Assembly: GCA_024691325.1 (NCBI GenBank)
Contig: JAILNR010000049.1
Coordinates: 1-40,638, forward strand
DNA: 40,638 nt
Source: Saccharofermentans sp.
GTDB taxonomy: Bacteria > Bacillota > Clostridia > Saccharofermentanales > Saccharofermentanaceae
Direction of reading: 5' to 3'
A model generated the notes under the pieces. That model was not told where the DNA came from and did no database searches. It worked only from the letters and a program-made list of their open reading frames with translations. Positions 23,300-32,000 of the stretch are shown piece after piece. Positions within the stretch are counted from its first letter, which is position 1; every line of letters begins with the position of its first letter. A program made the translations under genes and the position numbers.

Positions 23300-25120
23300 A
23301 TGAAGAAAGTAGCGCAGATAATAGCGGATTTTCTTGCGGATAAAGGCGTGACAGATGTCTTCACGGTTACGGGCGGAGGTGCGATGCACCTTAACGATGC
23401 CATAGGCCACCATCCCAAACTTAGAAGCACTTATAACCATCACGAGCAGGCTTGCTCGATCGCGGCTGAAGGCTACGCGAGATTAACGGGAAGGATTGCC
23501 GCTGTGTGCGTCACTTCCGGCCCCGGCGGCACTAACGCCATCACGGGCGTCATGGGCGGCTACCTCGATTCCGTGCCGATGTTTGTTGTATCAGGACAGG
23601 TAAAAAGAGAGACCACGACCTGGTCCGTGCCCGAACTTAACTTAAGGCAGTTAGGTGACCAGGAATTTCCTATCGTGGATGCGGTGTCGTGCATGACCAA
23701 GTATGCGGTTATGCTGACGGAACCCGAGGATGTTTTTTATCACCTCGAGAAGGCATGGTGTCTTGCAAACTCCGGCCGTAAAGGTCCTGTATGGATTGAT
23801 GTGCCTCTTGATGTTCAGGCGTCTCCGGTTGATGAGAACGCCTTAAGGCATTTCGAGGGGTCTGATGAGGAAAGACAGATTCTAGCGAAGGAGAAGCCTT
23901 CTTACGATGAGGCTTTGACGGCGCAGATATTAGATAAGATTAAGAATGCTGAGCGCCCCGTAATGATTGTCGGCGAGGGAATAAGATTCGCAGGCGTCAA
24001 GGACAAGATGCTCAAGGTTATGGATATGCTTAAGATTCCTGTCGTCACCGCATGGAATGCACACGATCTTGTTGCTGACGATAACCCTTATTACTGCGGC
24101 CGCCCCGGCACTGTCGGAACGCGCGGCGGTAACTTTGTAATGCAGGGTGCAGACCTCGTTATCTCTATGGGCTGCAGACTTAACATAAGACAGATAAGCT
24201 ATAACTTTGACGGATGGTCTCCCGATGCGTATAAGATCATGGTCGATATCGACGAGGCAGAGCTTAATAAGCCTACTATCAAGATCGACATGAAGGTGCA
24301 TGCGGATGTAACCGATGTTCTTGATTCGATTATCGCGTCCGGCTTTGACGGCGGCGACACCCATAAGGAGTGGCTTAAGTGGAGCCGCGATGTTGATGCG
24401 AAGTATCCCGCATGCATCCCTTCCTATGAGCAGAAGAAAAGCCCGATTAATCCTTATGTTTTCATCGACAGATTCTCCCGGGTGCTCGCGGAGGACGACG
24501 CGGTTATCTGCGGCAACGGTTCCGCTTGTGTTGTCACATTCCAGGGCATGCACATAAAGGAAGACACGAGACTGTTCACGAACTCGGGCTGCGCTGCGAT
24601 GGGATATGGTTTCCCGGCAGCTTTGGGATGTGCGGTGGCAAGAGCTGATAAGCGGACGATCTGCGTTGACGGAGACGGTTCATTCCAGATGAACATCCAG
24701 GAGATGCAGACAGTTATCTATAACAAGCTTCCTCTTAAGACTTTTATCATCAACAACAACGGATATCACTCCATAAGACAGACGCAGACGGCAAAGTTCA
24801 ATCCGCCGCTCGTGGGAGTATGCGACGGCAACGGCCTGTCGTTCCCTGATCTGTCTAAGCTTACTCCCGCTTACGGAATGCGTTACGTGAAGATAGATAA
24901 TGCAGACGATATCGAGGCAAAGGTGAAAGAGGCACTCGAAGGAAACGATCCTGTGCTTTGCGAAGTTGTTGTTGATGAGACACAGAACTTTGAACCCAAA
25001 TTAAGCAGTAAGGTTCTTCCCGACGGCCGCATTGTATCGCCGCCGATCGACGATATGTTCCCGTTCCTGCCGAGAGAAGAATTCGAATCAGTTAAGGCAT
25101 CAATGCCGGGTAAGGAGTAA
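23300..25120 (+). CDS. Thiamine diphosphate-dependent carboligase, acetolactate synthase-like (YerE-like candidate)
   Basis: The 606 residues show the three domains of the acetolactate synthase group. The N-terminal domain has Glu49 in HHEQACSIAAEGYAR, the cofactor-activating residue. The middle Rossmann domain contains GRPGTVGTRGG. The C-terminal domain has the thiamine motif starting at GDGS (458-461) and ending with INNNGY. Context argues against valine/isoleucine synthesis: no small subunit or ilv gene is near, while rfbFGH lie upstream. The known YerE of Yersinia is such an enzyme and adds a two-carbon unit from pyruvate to CDP-4-keto-3,6-dideoxyglucose. The same reaction type is proposed here, though another donor is possible. 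GGAGGAG precedes the start. Confidence 0.8.
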   Translation: MKKVAQIIADFLADKGVTDVFTVTGGGAMHLNDAIGHHPKLRSTYNHHEQACSIAAEGYARLTGRIAAVCVTSGPGGTNAITGVMGGYLDSVPMFVVSGQVKRETTTWSVPELNLRQLGDQEFPIVDAVSCMTKYAVMLTEPEDVFYHLEKAWCLANSGRKGPVWIDVPLDVQASPVDENALRHFEGSDEERQILAKEKPSYDEALTAQILDKIKNAERPVMIVGEGIRFAGVKDKMLKVMDMLKIPVVTAWNAHDLVADDNPYYCGRPGTVGTRGGNFVMQGADLVISMGCRLNIRQISYNFDGWSPDAYKIMVDIDEAELNKPTIKIDMKVHADVTDVLDSIIASGFDGGDTHKEWLKWSRDVDAKYPACIPSYEQKKSPINPYVFIDRFSRVLAEDDAVICGNGSACVVTFQGMHIKEDTRLFTNSGCAAMGYGFPAALGCAVARADKRTICVDGDGSFQMNIQEMQTVIYNKLPLKTFIINNNGYHSIRQTQTAKFNPPLVGVCDGNGLSFPDLSKLTPAYGMRYVKIDNADDIEAKVKEALEGNDPVLCEVVVDETQNFEPKLSSKVLPDGRIVSPPIDDMFPFLPREEFESVKASMPGKE

Positions 25121-25123
25121 ATG

Positions 25124-26065
25124 ATGAAAAGGGCGATAGTAACAGGCTCAACCGGAATGCTCGGAGTGGCAACGATAGAAAAGCTCCTCGAAGAGAATTA
25201 CGAGGTCATTGCTGTTGTCCGCCCCGGTACCTCAAGGCTTTGCAATCTGCCTGAAGATGACAGGATAACTGTCGTCGAGCTGGACCTTAAAGATATAAGC
25301 ACGCTCCCTGAAGTTTTGAAGGCTTCTTCTATAGATGAGGCTGAGCTGTTCTTCCATTTCTCTTGGGACGGCACACACGGCGCCTCGAGAGATGATACAA
25401 AACTTCAGCTTAAGAACATCGAATACTCGGTAGATGCGGTAAGAGCGGCGGCCCAACTAAAGTGTACGGCTTTCCTCGGCGCGGGCTCCCAGGCTGAGTA
25501 CGGAAGAGTAAAGGACGGCACCAAGATCGCCCCTGACACACCGTGCTTCCCCGAGAACGGCTACGGCATAGGAAAGCTTTGTGCGGGACAGCTTACGCGC
25601 ATAGAAGCTCGAAAAGCAGGAATTAAGCACATCTGGTGCAGGATCTTAAGCGTATATGGTCCTTACGACGGCGCGCACACTATGGTCATGAGCGGCATAG
25701 GTCTTATGCTCGAGGGCAAGAAGGCGCCCTACACTAAGGGCGAGCAGATGTGGGATTACCTCTACTGCAAGGATGCGGCAAGAGCATTCTTCCTTGCGGC
25801 GACCAAGGGAAAAGACGGTGCGGTCTATCCCATCGGTTCCGGCAGTGTGCGTCCCCTTGCCGATTACATTAAGCTTATAAGAGATGAGATCAACCCCGAT
25901 CTTCCGATAGGATTCGGTGAGGTCGAGTACTATCCGGGACAGGTCATGTATCTTTGTGCCGATATCTCGTCGCTTACAAATGACACGGGTTTTGTTCCTG
26001 TGTATACTTTCGAGGATGGTATTAAAGAGACTGTCGCCTGGTTTAGAGAGGAGTTCTCGCAATGA
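25124..26065 (+). CDS. NAD(P)-dependent epimerase/reductase of the extended SDR family
   Basis: The protein of 313 residues has the cofactor loop TGSTGMLG near the N-terminus and a YGIGK stretch that supplies the Tyr-Lys active-site pair, preceded by GAGSQAEYG. RILSVYGPYDG is the usual substrate-side motif. In the context of the preceding carboligase, it may reduce a keto group on the new side chain, as YerF does for yersiniose, or epimerise the sugar. Two ATG codons lie in tandem; the second (25124) is better spaced from AAGGAG, but 25121 is possible. It overlaps the next gene by four bases. Confidence 0.82.
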   Translation: MKRAIVTGSTGMLGVATIEKLLEENYEVIAVVRPGTSRLCNLPEDDRITVVELDLKDISTLPEVLKASSIDEAELFFHFSWDGTHGASRDDTKLQLKNIEYSVDAVRAAAQLKCTAFLGAGSQAEYGRVKDGTKIAPDTPCFPENGYGIGKLCAGQLTRIEARKAGIKHIWCRILSVYGPYDGAHTMVMSGIGLMLEGKKAPYTKGEQMWDYLYCKDAARAFFLAATKGKDGAVYPIGSGSVRPLADYIKLIRDEINPDLPIGFGEVEYYPGQVMYLCADISSLTNDTGFVPVYTFEDGIKETVAWFREEFSQ

Positions 26066-27018
26066 AGAAGATAAGTGTACTGATCCCGTGCTATAACGAG
26101 GAAGAGAATGTAGGCCCGATATCAGAGGCTCTGGTGAAGATGTTCGCAGAAGATCTTCCTTCCTACGATTATGAGATCGTTTTTATCGATAACGACTCGA
26201 AGGATCTGACACGTCCCAAGCTCCGTCAGATATGTGAGCAGAACAAGAAGATCAAGGCTATCTTTAACGCAAGAAACTTCGGACAGAACAATTCGCCTTA
26301 CTACGGTGTTCTTCAGACCACAGGCGACTGCACCGTTACCATGGCATGCGATTTCCAGGATCCAGTCGATATGATCCCGAAGTATGTCAAGGAATGGGAA
26401 GAGGGCTACAAGATAGTTGTCTCGGTAAAGACTTCATCCAAGGAAAATCCGTTTGTTTATTTCTTAAGAAGCCTCTACTACAAGATCATAAAGAAATTTT
26501 CCGATGTCGAGCAGATCGAACACTTCACGGGTGCAGGTCTGTACGACAAAAGCTTCGTTGATGTTATGAGAGATCTTAAAGATCCGAAGCCTTTCTTAAG
26601 AGGCATCGTCGGCGAACTCGGATTTAAGATAAAGAAGATTCCGTTCGAGCAGCCTCAGAGAAGGGCGGGCAAGACGCATAACAACTTCTATACGCTCTAC
26701 GATACGGCTATGCTTTCCATCACATCCTATACAAAGGTCGGACTTCGTATAGCAACCATCGGAGGCGGAATACTTGCGGCCTTAAGTCTTATCGTTGCTT
26801 TGATTTATCTCATATTGAAGCTTTGTATGTGGTATGATTTCCCGGCAGGAATGGCTCCGGTAACAATCGGTATGTTTGTTCTTGCTTCTATTCAGATATT
26901 CTTCATAGGTTTCCTTGGAGAGTATATTCTTAATATCAACGAGAGGATCATGAACAGACCGTTGGTAATAGAGGAGGAACGAATCAACTTCGATGAGAAG
27001 TCCGGCGATAAAGCTTAA
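26062..27018 (+). CDS. GtrB/DPM1-like polyprenyl-phosphate glycosyltransferase
   Basis: The 318 residues have a GT2 catalytic domain starting VLIPCYNEEENV, with a metal-binding Asp97-Phe-Gln-Asp100 in CDFQDPVDM and RRAGKTHNN before the membrane part. Two membrane helices near 230-255 and 270-295 complete the GtrB/dolichyl-phosphate-mannose-synthase layout. It should move the activated sugar to polyprenyl phosphate on the inner face of the membrane. The sugar nucleotide is presumably the product of the upstream genes, although GtrB relatives often use UDP-glucose. The start is an ATGA overlap with the preceding gene. Confidence 0.9.
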   Translation: MKKISVLIPCYNEEENVGPISEALVKMFAEDLPSYDYEIVFIDNDSKDLTRPKLRQICEQNKKIKAIFNARNFGQNNSPYYGVLQTTGDCTVTMACDFQDPVDMIPKYVKEWEEGYKIVVSVKTSSKENPFVYFLRSLYYKIIKKFSDVEQIEHFTGAGLYDKSFVDVMRDLKDPKPFLRGIVGELGFKIKKIPFEQPQRRAGKTHNNFYTLYDTAMLSITSYTKVGLRIATIGGGILAALSLIVALIYLILKLCMWYDFPAGMAPVTIGMFVLASIQIFFIGFLGEYILNINERIMNRPLVIEEERINFDEKSGDKA

Positions 27019-28807
27019 TAAGAGTTCGTTTTGGACCATAATGACAGGGCTGTGCGCCGCAGGGCTTGCAGCTATTGTCTGTTATTTTTTGAAAGATGTT
27101 GTTCTCGGCTGTCACGACTCGTTTTATGATTTCATTTTCGCGAGGATGCAGCCTTCGGAAAGCTATTATCCCCATGTCCTGGAGTTTAATCTCGCAAGAG
27201 GCAGAGTGGGATTTCTCGCGGCTCTCGCGATGAGTTTGCGCTACTATGTCTTAGGCACAGGAAACTTCACTGCCATCTGGCTTTTGCAGACGGTCCCCGT
27301 CTGGGTCACGGTTTTCCTGATAGCTTTTATTGTGGGCAAGAAGACGCGTCCCGTTTACGGCTGCTTCTTTGCTGCCTTCTACGCGGCTTTCGTCCAGATC
27401 GATAACTGTCACAGCATGATGGATTGTTATCCGTTCGACTTTGCTTACGGCATGATGCTCATGACGATAGGACTGTGGCTTTACGACGAGTGGCTTTGCC
27501 GGACAGGCTCAAAAAGAAGAGTCATATTCCTCATACTAAGCGTGTTCTTATACTACGAGTCTATGACTGTTTACGAGCCGTTCGTGACAGCCTGCTTTAT
27601 ATACGCACTCATATCGTTCGCGCACGTTTTCCCCAAGCGTAAGGAACTCGGTAAGAAGGCTTTCATTAAGTTCGTGACAAACCTTATCCCTCACGGGGTA
27701 ACTGCCGCCGTCTTCTTCGGGATACTTAAGTTCCTTAAAGACCACCCGGTAGTTGAGACTGTCGAGACAACGGCTGTTGATGAGTATGGTACCGTCAGTG
27801 ATTTCCTTAACACTTGGAAGACATTCTCATTCTCGCTGTTCCCGTTATCGAATATGGAGGATATCGATGTAAGTCTCGGCTTTATTACGATCATGGCGGG
27901 AAGAATGGTGCCTTTCTTCTGTCTGTTTGCGGCAGGAGCGGTACTCTCGCTTATCTTTTCCGCAAGAAATTCCGATATTGCTTCTGATGACAAGGCGTAC
28001 AGGAATATCAATCTGAGGCTTCTTGTTCTGGCCCTGTCGGGACTGTTCTATGCGGTTTTCTTCACGGTCCCCCACGCGCTTACGGCCAATTACCAGATGT
28101 GGGTAAGAGAGCTTAATGCCAAGGGATATCTTACTTCGTCGATGTGCTACTTCGGCTGGGCCCTGATGTGTTCCTGCCTTATTGCCATCCTTGTTAACTT
28201 CCTGGTACACAAGCGAAAATGGACCACGGTTGCAGCTGCAATAGTTCTGCCGGTACTGTTCTTCGTGGGCGCCAACATCACGATAAGCATCAATGCGGTC
28301 TTCCAAGGTCACGATGCTGTCACAGGACAGCAGATGTCGTACAGGGGACAGGCTTTCTACGCCTTCTTCACAAGTGATTACGCACATTCCTATGCCGCGA
28401 ACCTTATCTATACAAAAGGCTCAGACGGCATACACTACAACATGATGATCAACGATGACTACGCTGATTATGAGATGGACAGGGATATAACACTTGTTAA
28501 CCAGGATTATGAGTTTGTGGAGGCCGCTCCTTATCACGATTTCCTTGGTATATTCTACTTTGACCCCAATACCGAGACAGCTGTTTATACAGGCGTCGCG
28601 AATCCCGAAGATCCGGAAGAGGACTGGGTTTCTTACGGAGACCTCATTCTTGTATCGACAAGACCTGACAGTTTCACCGTAAGCTATACTGATCCGCAGA
28701 CTGGCGAGACGGTCACTCAGGATGTTGATATGGGACGGATGGAAACCTTTATTATCGGGGAAACCGGCGGGGTTGACTTAGACTCGCTGACAATTACTTT
28801 AAAATAA
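26993..28807 (+). CDS. GT-C type membrane glycosyltransferase, third Gtr component
   Basis: The 604 residues include about ten membrane helices in the first 430 residues and an outside C-terminal domain of about 170. The short loop after the first helix has CHDSFYDF, an acidic site like those of GT-C enzymes that use polyprenyl-phosphate sugars. Size, topology and position after GtrB resemble the serotype-specific Gtr proteins, which share little sequence with each other. It probably places the sugar on a surface polymer. The start overlaps the GtrB gene by 26 bases, with AGGAGG about 15 bases before; the distance is long, so the start is less sure. Confidence 0.75.
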   Translation: MRSPAIKLNKSSFWTIMTGLCAAGLAAIVCYFLKDVVLGCHDSFYDFIFARMQPSESYYPHVLEFNLARGRVGFLAALAMSLRYYVLGTGNFTAIWLLQTVPVWVTVFLIAFIVGKKTRPVYGCFFAAFYAAFVQIDNCHSMMDCYPFDFAYGMMLMTIGLWLYDEWLCRTGSKRRVIFLILSVFLYYESMTVYEPFVTACFIYALISFAHVFPKRKELGKKAFIKFVTNLIPHGVTAAVFFGILKFLKDHPVVETVETTAVDEYGTVSDFLNTWKTFSFSLFPLSNMEDIDVSLGFITIMAGRMVPFFCLFAAGAVLSLIFSARNSDIASDDKAYRNINLRLLVLALSGLFYAVFFTVPHALTANYQMWVRELNAKGYLTSSMCYFGWALMCSCLIAILVNFLVHKRKWTTVAAAIVLPVLFFVGANITISINAVFQGHDAVTGQQMSYRGQAFYAFFTSDYAHSYAANLIYTKGSDGIHYNMMINDDYADYEMDRDITLVNQDYEFVEAAPYHDFLGIFYFDPNTETAVYTGVANPEDPEEDWVSYGDLILVSTRPDSFTVSYTDPQTGETVTQDVDMGRMETFIIGETGGVDLDSLTITLK

Positions 28808-28815
28808 TATATAAT
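28787..28815 (+). promoter_or_regulatory. Promoter for the foldase-like lipoprotein and gatCAB
   Basis: CTGACA (28787-28792) and TATAAT (28810-28815) are 17 bases apart. The -35 lies inside the end of the GT-C gene and the -10 just after its stop codon. Transcription would begin near 28822, giving a short leader to the ATG at 28848. Confidence 0.6.
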
Positions 28816-28847
28816 ATGTGCGTTTTTGGAAATGGAGTATAAAGAAT

Positions 28848-30242
28848 ATGAAGACAAACAAGCTTAAATTAATGTCATCCGCACTTGTAGTAGCACTCGG
28901 TCTTTGTGCCTGCACATCCAATACGGGTGTTGCCACACAGGAGTCTGCACAGCCCTCCGAACAGGTTTTGGGATCAGATCCTGCTGAACAGACCGTGGAT
29001 CTGTCAGGTAAGAGTGTTGAGACCGTTTATGGTTCACAGCTTCCCCAGTATCTCAATCACCAGTACTACTTCGAAGGTGAGCCTGTATCAATGACGGAGT
29101 CAAACTTCTACTTCATCGATACATTTACTGAGCTTTGCAACTACGCAGGCTATTACTACGAGGCAACACCGGACGGCTTTGTTGACTTAAGTGCTTCTTT
29201 CCCTGCTGAGGCAGAGTCCGAGTATCAGACGGTCGGCGATTTCTTCGTTTCATATTCCGAAGAGATGCTCGAGAGTGCATGCATCATCTGTAAGCTTGCA
29301 GCAGATCAGGGACTTACTCTTCCTGAAGATCAGCTTGCCCAGATAGATTCGCTTGTTGCCGAGATCGAGTCCGGTGCAGCTACCGCAGGCATTACAACTG
29401 ACGAGTACCTTTCCATCTACTACGGTGAAGGCGTTACACTCGATTCTTTCAGACAGACAATAGTCAACTACTACATGGCTGACTACTACACACAGGATTT
29501 CATCAACAATTACGAGTTTGATCCTGATGAGATAACTGTTCCTAACGTAAGATACACACTCTTCCAGGTTACTGCCGACATGACTGATGAGCAGAAGGCA
29601 GAGGCTGAGGCGAATGCCAATGCTGTTTTCGACGAGGCTGATGGTGATGTTGATGTTTATGCTGTTTCCGGTGCTCTTGCTTACACAAACGGAACCGCAG
29701 CAGATTACGGAGATATCGCTGTTCCTAACGACGGAAGCATCGATCAGGTATTCACTGATTGGGCATGGGATGAGTCAAGACAGGAAGGCGACATCGAGGT
29801 TATCTACTCTGAGAACTTCGGTTACTTCGTAGTTGCTTACCTGGGAACAACAGAGGTCGATCAGAGTGCTAAGGATCAGATCGCAGTCCAGAGCTTAAGC
29901 TCAATGATCACTGACGCTATCGACAACAATACTTACGAATTCTATACAAACGATGCGTATGGGCCCGCGCCCACACCCGCATCCGTAACACCTGAACTTC
30001 CTGAGGAGCTCGGTGTATCCGAGATCATTCCGGTAGAGGAAGGACAGGATCCTCACAATGCTTCTCTTACGGGCCATAAGGGTCTCGACATTCTCCTCAT
30101 CGGCTTGTCCGTAGTAGGCGGTGTTGCGATCATCGGTCTTGCTGCAATAGGTGTCATGAACATCACAAAGAAGAACGGCAAGAAGAACGCTAAGAAGACC
30201 ACATCCGAGGACAAAGAGGCCTCATCCGGTAAGGAGGATTGA
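28848..30242 (+). CDS. SurA/PrsA-like lipoprotein with a C-terminal membrane anchor
   Basis: The protein of 464 residues has a signal peptide ending in LCAC, a lipobox. The region after a Ser/Gln-rich spacer begins MTESNFYF and continues as a helical segment like the N-terminal chaperone part of SurA/PrsA proteins. Residues of about 225-350 resemble a degenerate parvulin domain with QEGDIEVIYSENFGYFVVAYLG. The isomerase residues are not clearly kept. Unusually, a second hydrophobic segment (about 415-440) followed by a Lys-rich tail predicts a C-terminal anchor too. The start at 28848 follows GGAG; an in-frame start at 28818 lacks the signal-peptide logic. gatC follows six bases later. Confidence 0.7.
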   Translation: MKTNKLKLMSSALVVALGLCACTSNTGVATQESAQPSEQVLGSDPAEQTVDLSGKSVETVYGSQLPQYLNHQYYFEGEPVSMTESNFYFIDTFTELCNYAGYYYEATPDGFVDLSASFPAEAESEYQTVGDFFVSYSEEMLESACIICKLAADQGLTLPEDQLAQIDSLVAEIESGAATAGITTDEYLSIYYGEGVTLDSFRQTIVNYYMADYYTQDFINNYEFDPDEITVPNVRYTLFQVTADMTDEQKAEAEANANAVFDEADGDVDVYAVSGALAYTNGTAADYGDIAVPNDGSIDQVFTDWAWDESRQEGDIEVIYSENFGYFVVAYLGTTEVDQSAKDQIAVQSLSSMITDAIDNNTYEFYTNDAYGPAPTPASVTPELPEELGVSEIIPVEEGQDPHNASLTGHKGLDILLIGLSVVGGVAIIGLAAIGVMNITKKNGKKNAKKTTSEDKEASSGKED

Positions 30243-30248
30243 TCCTAA

Positions 30249-30536
30249 GTGGAAATTAACGGAGAACTTATAGATTATCTTCAGAAGCTCGGCAGGATCC
30301 GCCTTTCCGAGGAGGATAAGCAGAAGACTGTGAAGGACTTGGGGTCCATCATGGGTTATATAGACAAGCTAAACGAGCTCGATACGACAGGCGTAGAGCC
30401 TATGAGCCATGCTTTCGGCAGAGTAAATGTCGTAAGGGAAGACAAAGTAACGAACGATGACATGAGGGACAAGGTTATAAGCAATGCCCCGAAGTCAGTT
30501 GACGGAACGATCCTTGTTCCGAAGACGTTCGATTAA
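30249..30536 (+). CDS. gatC: Aspartyl/glutamyl-tRNA amidotransferase subunit C
   Basis: The 95 residues are a normal GatC, the small subunit that clasps GatA and GatB. LIDYLQKLGRIRLSEEDK at the start, the LNELDTTGVEPMSHAF loop and the closing SVDGTILVPKTFD are typical. The start codon is GTG at 30249, ten bases after AGGAGG at the end of the preceding gene. Confidence 0.95.
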   Translation: MEINGELIDYLQKLGRIRLSEEDKQKTVKDLGSIMGYIDKLNELDTTGVEPMSHAFGRVNVVREDKVTNDDMRDKVISNAPKSVDGTILVPKTFD

Positions 30537-30545
30537 GGGGGCAGC

Positions 30546-32000
30546 ATGGAACAGGAGAAGATAATCACACTTTCCGCCCTCGAACTCGGCCGGGCGATAA
30601 AGAATAAAGAGACTACTTCAGTTGAAGTTACCAAGGCTTTCCTTGACGAGATCAAGAGCAAAGACGGTAAGTACAATTCATACATCACGGTAAGAGAGGA
30701 AGATGCACTTAAGGATGCAGCCAAGGCTGATGAGGACATCGCTTCCGGCAAGCTTAAGGGTGCTCTTGCAGGCGTTCCGATTGCGATCAAGGACAACATG
30801 TGTACGGAGGGGATCCTCACAACATGTGCTTCCAGGATGCTAAGCAACTTCATTCCTCCTTACGATGCAACTGTAATCAGGAAAATCAAGGAAGAGGGCA
30901 TGGTCATCCTCGGCAAGACGAACATGGACGAGTTTGCCATGGGTTCCACAACTGAGACCAGCTACTTCGGTCCTACGGTAAATCCCTGGGGAGATAACAG
31001 GGTTCCCGGAGGTTCTTCGGGCGGATCAGCGGCTTGCGTCGCTGCAAAGCTCGCTCCGATCGCTCTTGGTTCCGATACAGGCGGATCAATAAGACAGCCT
31101 GCTTCTTTCTGCGGTATTACAGGCCTTAAGCCTACTTACGGCAAGGTATCAAGATACGGACTTGTTGCATTCGGTTCTTCCCTCGACCAGATAGGTCCCA
31201 TGGGAAACAATGCACTCGATGTCGCCGCTGTTCTTAATCTCATAAGCGGTGAGGATGAGAAGGACCAGTCTTCAGCTTCATCTTCAAAGATCGATCTTGA
31301 GGCTGTTAAGAACTATGATCTTAAGGGAAAGACGATCGGTCTTCCCGATCAGTACTTCTCCGAGGGTATGGACGAGGAAGTACGTACTGCTGTTATGAAT
31401 GCGGTTAAGCTCTATGAGCAGGCAGGCGCGAAGGTCGAGACTTTCCCGATGCCCATCATGGATTATGCCATCCCGACTTACTACATCATCTGCTGTGCCG
31501 AGGCATGCTCGAATCTTTCAAGATACGACGGCATCAAGTACGGCTATGCTCCCGAAGACACTGACGACCTCATGGAGCTTTACATCAGATCGAGAAGTGA
31601 AGGCTTCGGTATGGAAGTTAAAAGAAGGATCATGCTCGGAAACTTCGTTTTGTCTTCCGGCTACTATGATGCTTACTACAACAAGGCTTTGCAGGCTAAG
31701 GCCCTCATCAAGAAGGCTTTCGACGAGGCCTTCGCGAAATATGATGTCGTTATCGGCCCCGTAGCTCCCACACCTGCACTCAAGGCAGGGGAGAGCCTCT
31801 CGGATCCTCTCAAGATGTATCTTGGCGACATCTGCACGGTTCTTATCAACATTGTCGGTGTTCCCGCAATCTCGGTTCCCTGCGGATTTACTTCAGAGAA
31901 CCTGCCTGTCGGAATGCAGATAATCGGTAAGCACTTTGATGAGCAGACGATCTTAGGCTTTACATACGCGTACGAGCGTTTGAGCAAGGAGGGCAAGTGA
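30546..32000 (+). CDS. gatA: Aspartyl/glutamyl-tRNA amidotransferase subunit A
   Basis: The 484 residues are a complete amidase-signature enzyme, which frees ammonia from glutamine for the transamidation of Glu-tRNA(Gln) or Asp-tRNA(Asn). The Ser-cisSer-Lys triad is visible as Lys82 in IAIKDN, Ser157 in GGSSGGS and Ser181 in GSDTGGS; the spacing equals that of Staphylococcus GatA. The stop overlaps the gatB start by one base. Confidence 0.97.
   Translation: MEQEKIITLSALELGRAIKNKETTSVEVTKAFLDEIKSKDGKYNSYITVREEDALKDAAKADEDIASGKLKGALAGVPIAIKDNMCTEGILTTCASRMLSNFIPPYDATVIRKIKEEGMVILGKTNMDEFAMGSTTETSYFGPTVNPWGDNRVPGGSSGGSAACVAAKLAPIALGSDTGGSIRQPASFCGITGLKPTYGKVSRYGLVAFGSSLDQIGPMGNNALDVAAVLNLISGEDEKDQSSASSSKIDLEAVKNYDLKGKTIGLPDQYFSEGMDEEVRTAVMNAVKLYEQAGAKVETFPMPIMDYAIPTYYIICCAEACSNLSRYDGIKYGYAPEDTDDLMELYIRSRSEGFGMEVKRRIMLGNFVLSSGYYDAYYNKALQAKALIKKAFDEAFAKYDVVIGPVAPTPALKAGESLSDPLKMYLGDICTVLINIVGVPAISVPCGFTSENLPVGMQIIGKHFDEQTILGFTYAYERLSKEGK

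Noticed and set aside
23300..25120. The thiamine enzyme as acetolactate synthase for valine and isoleucine synthesis (ilvB)
   Set aside because: The fold is the same, but no ilvN, ilvC or ilvD is near and the gene is embedded in a CDP-sugar operon; a carboligase for the sugar is preferred, though not proven.
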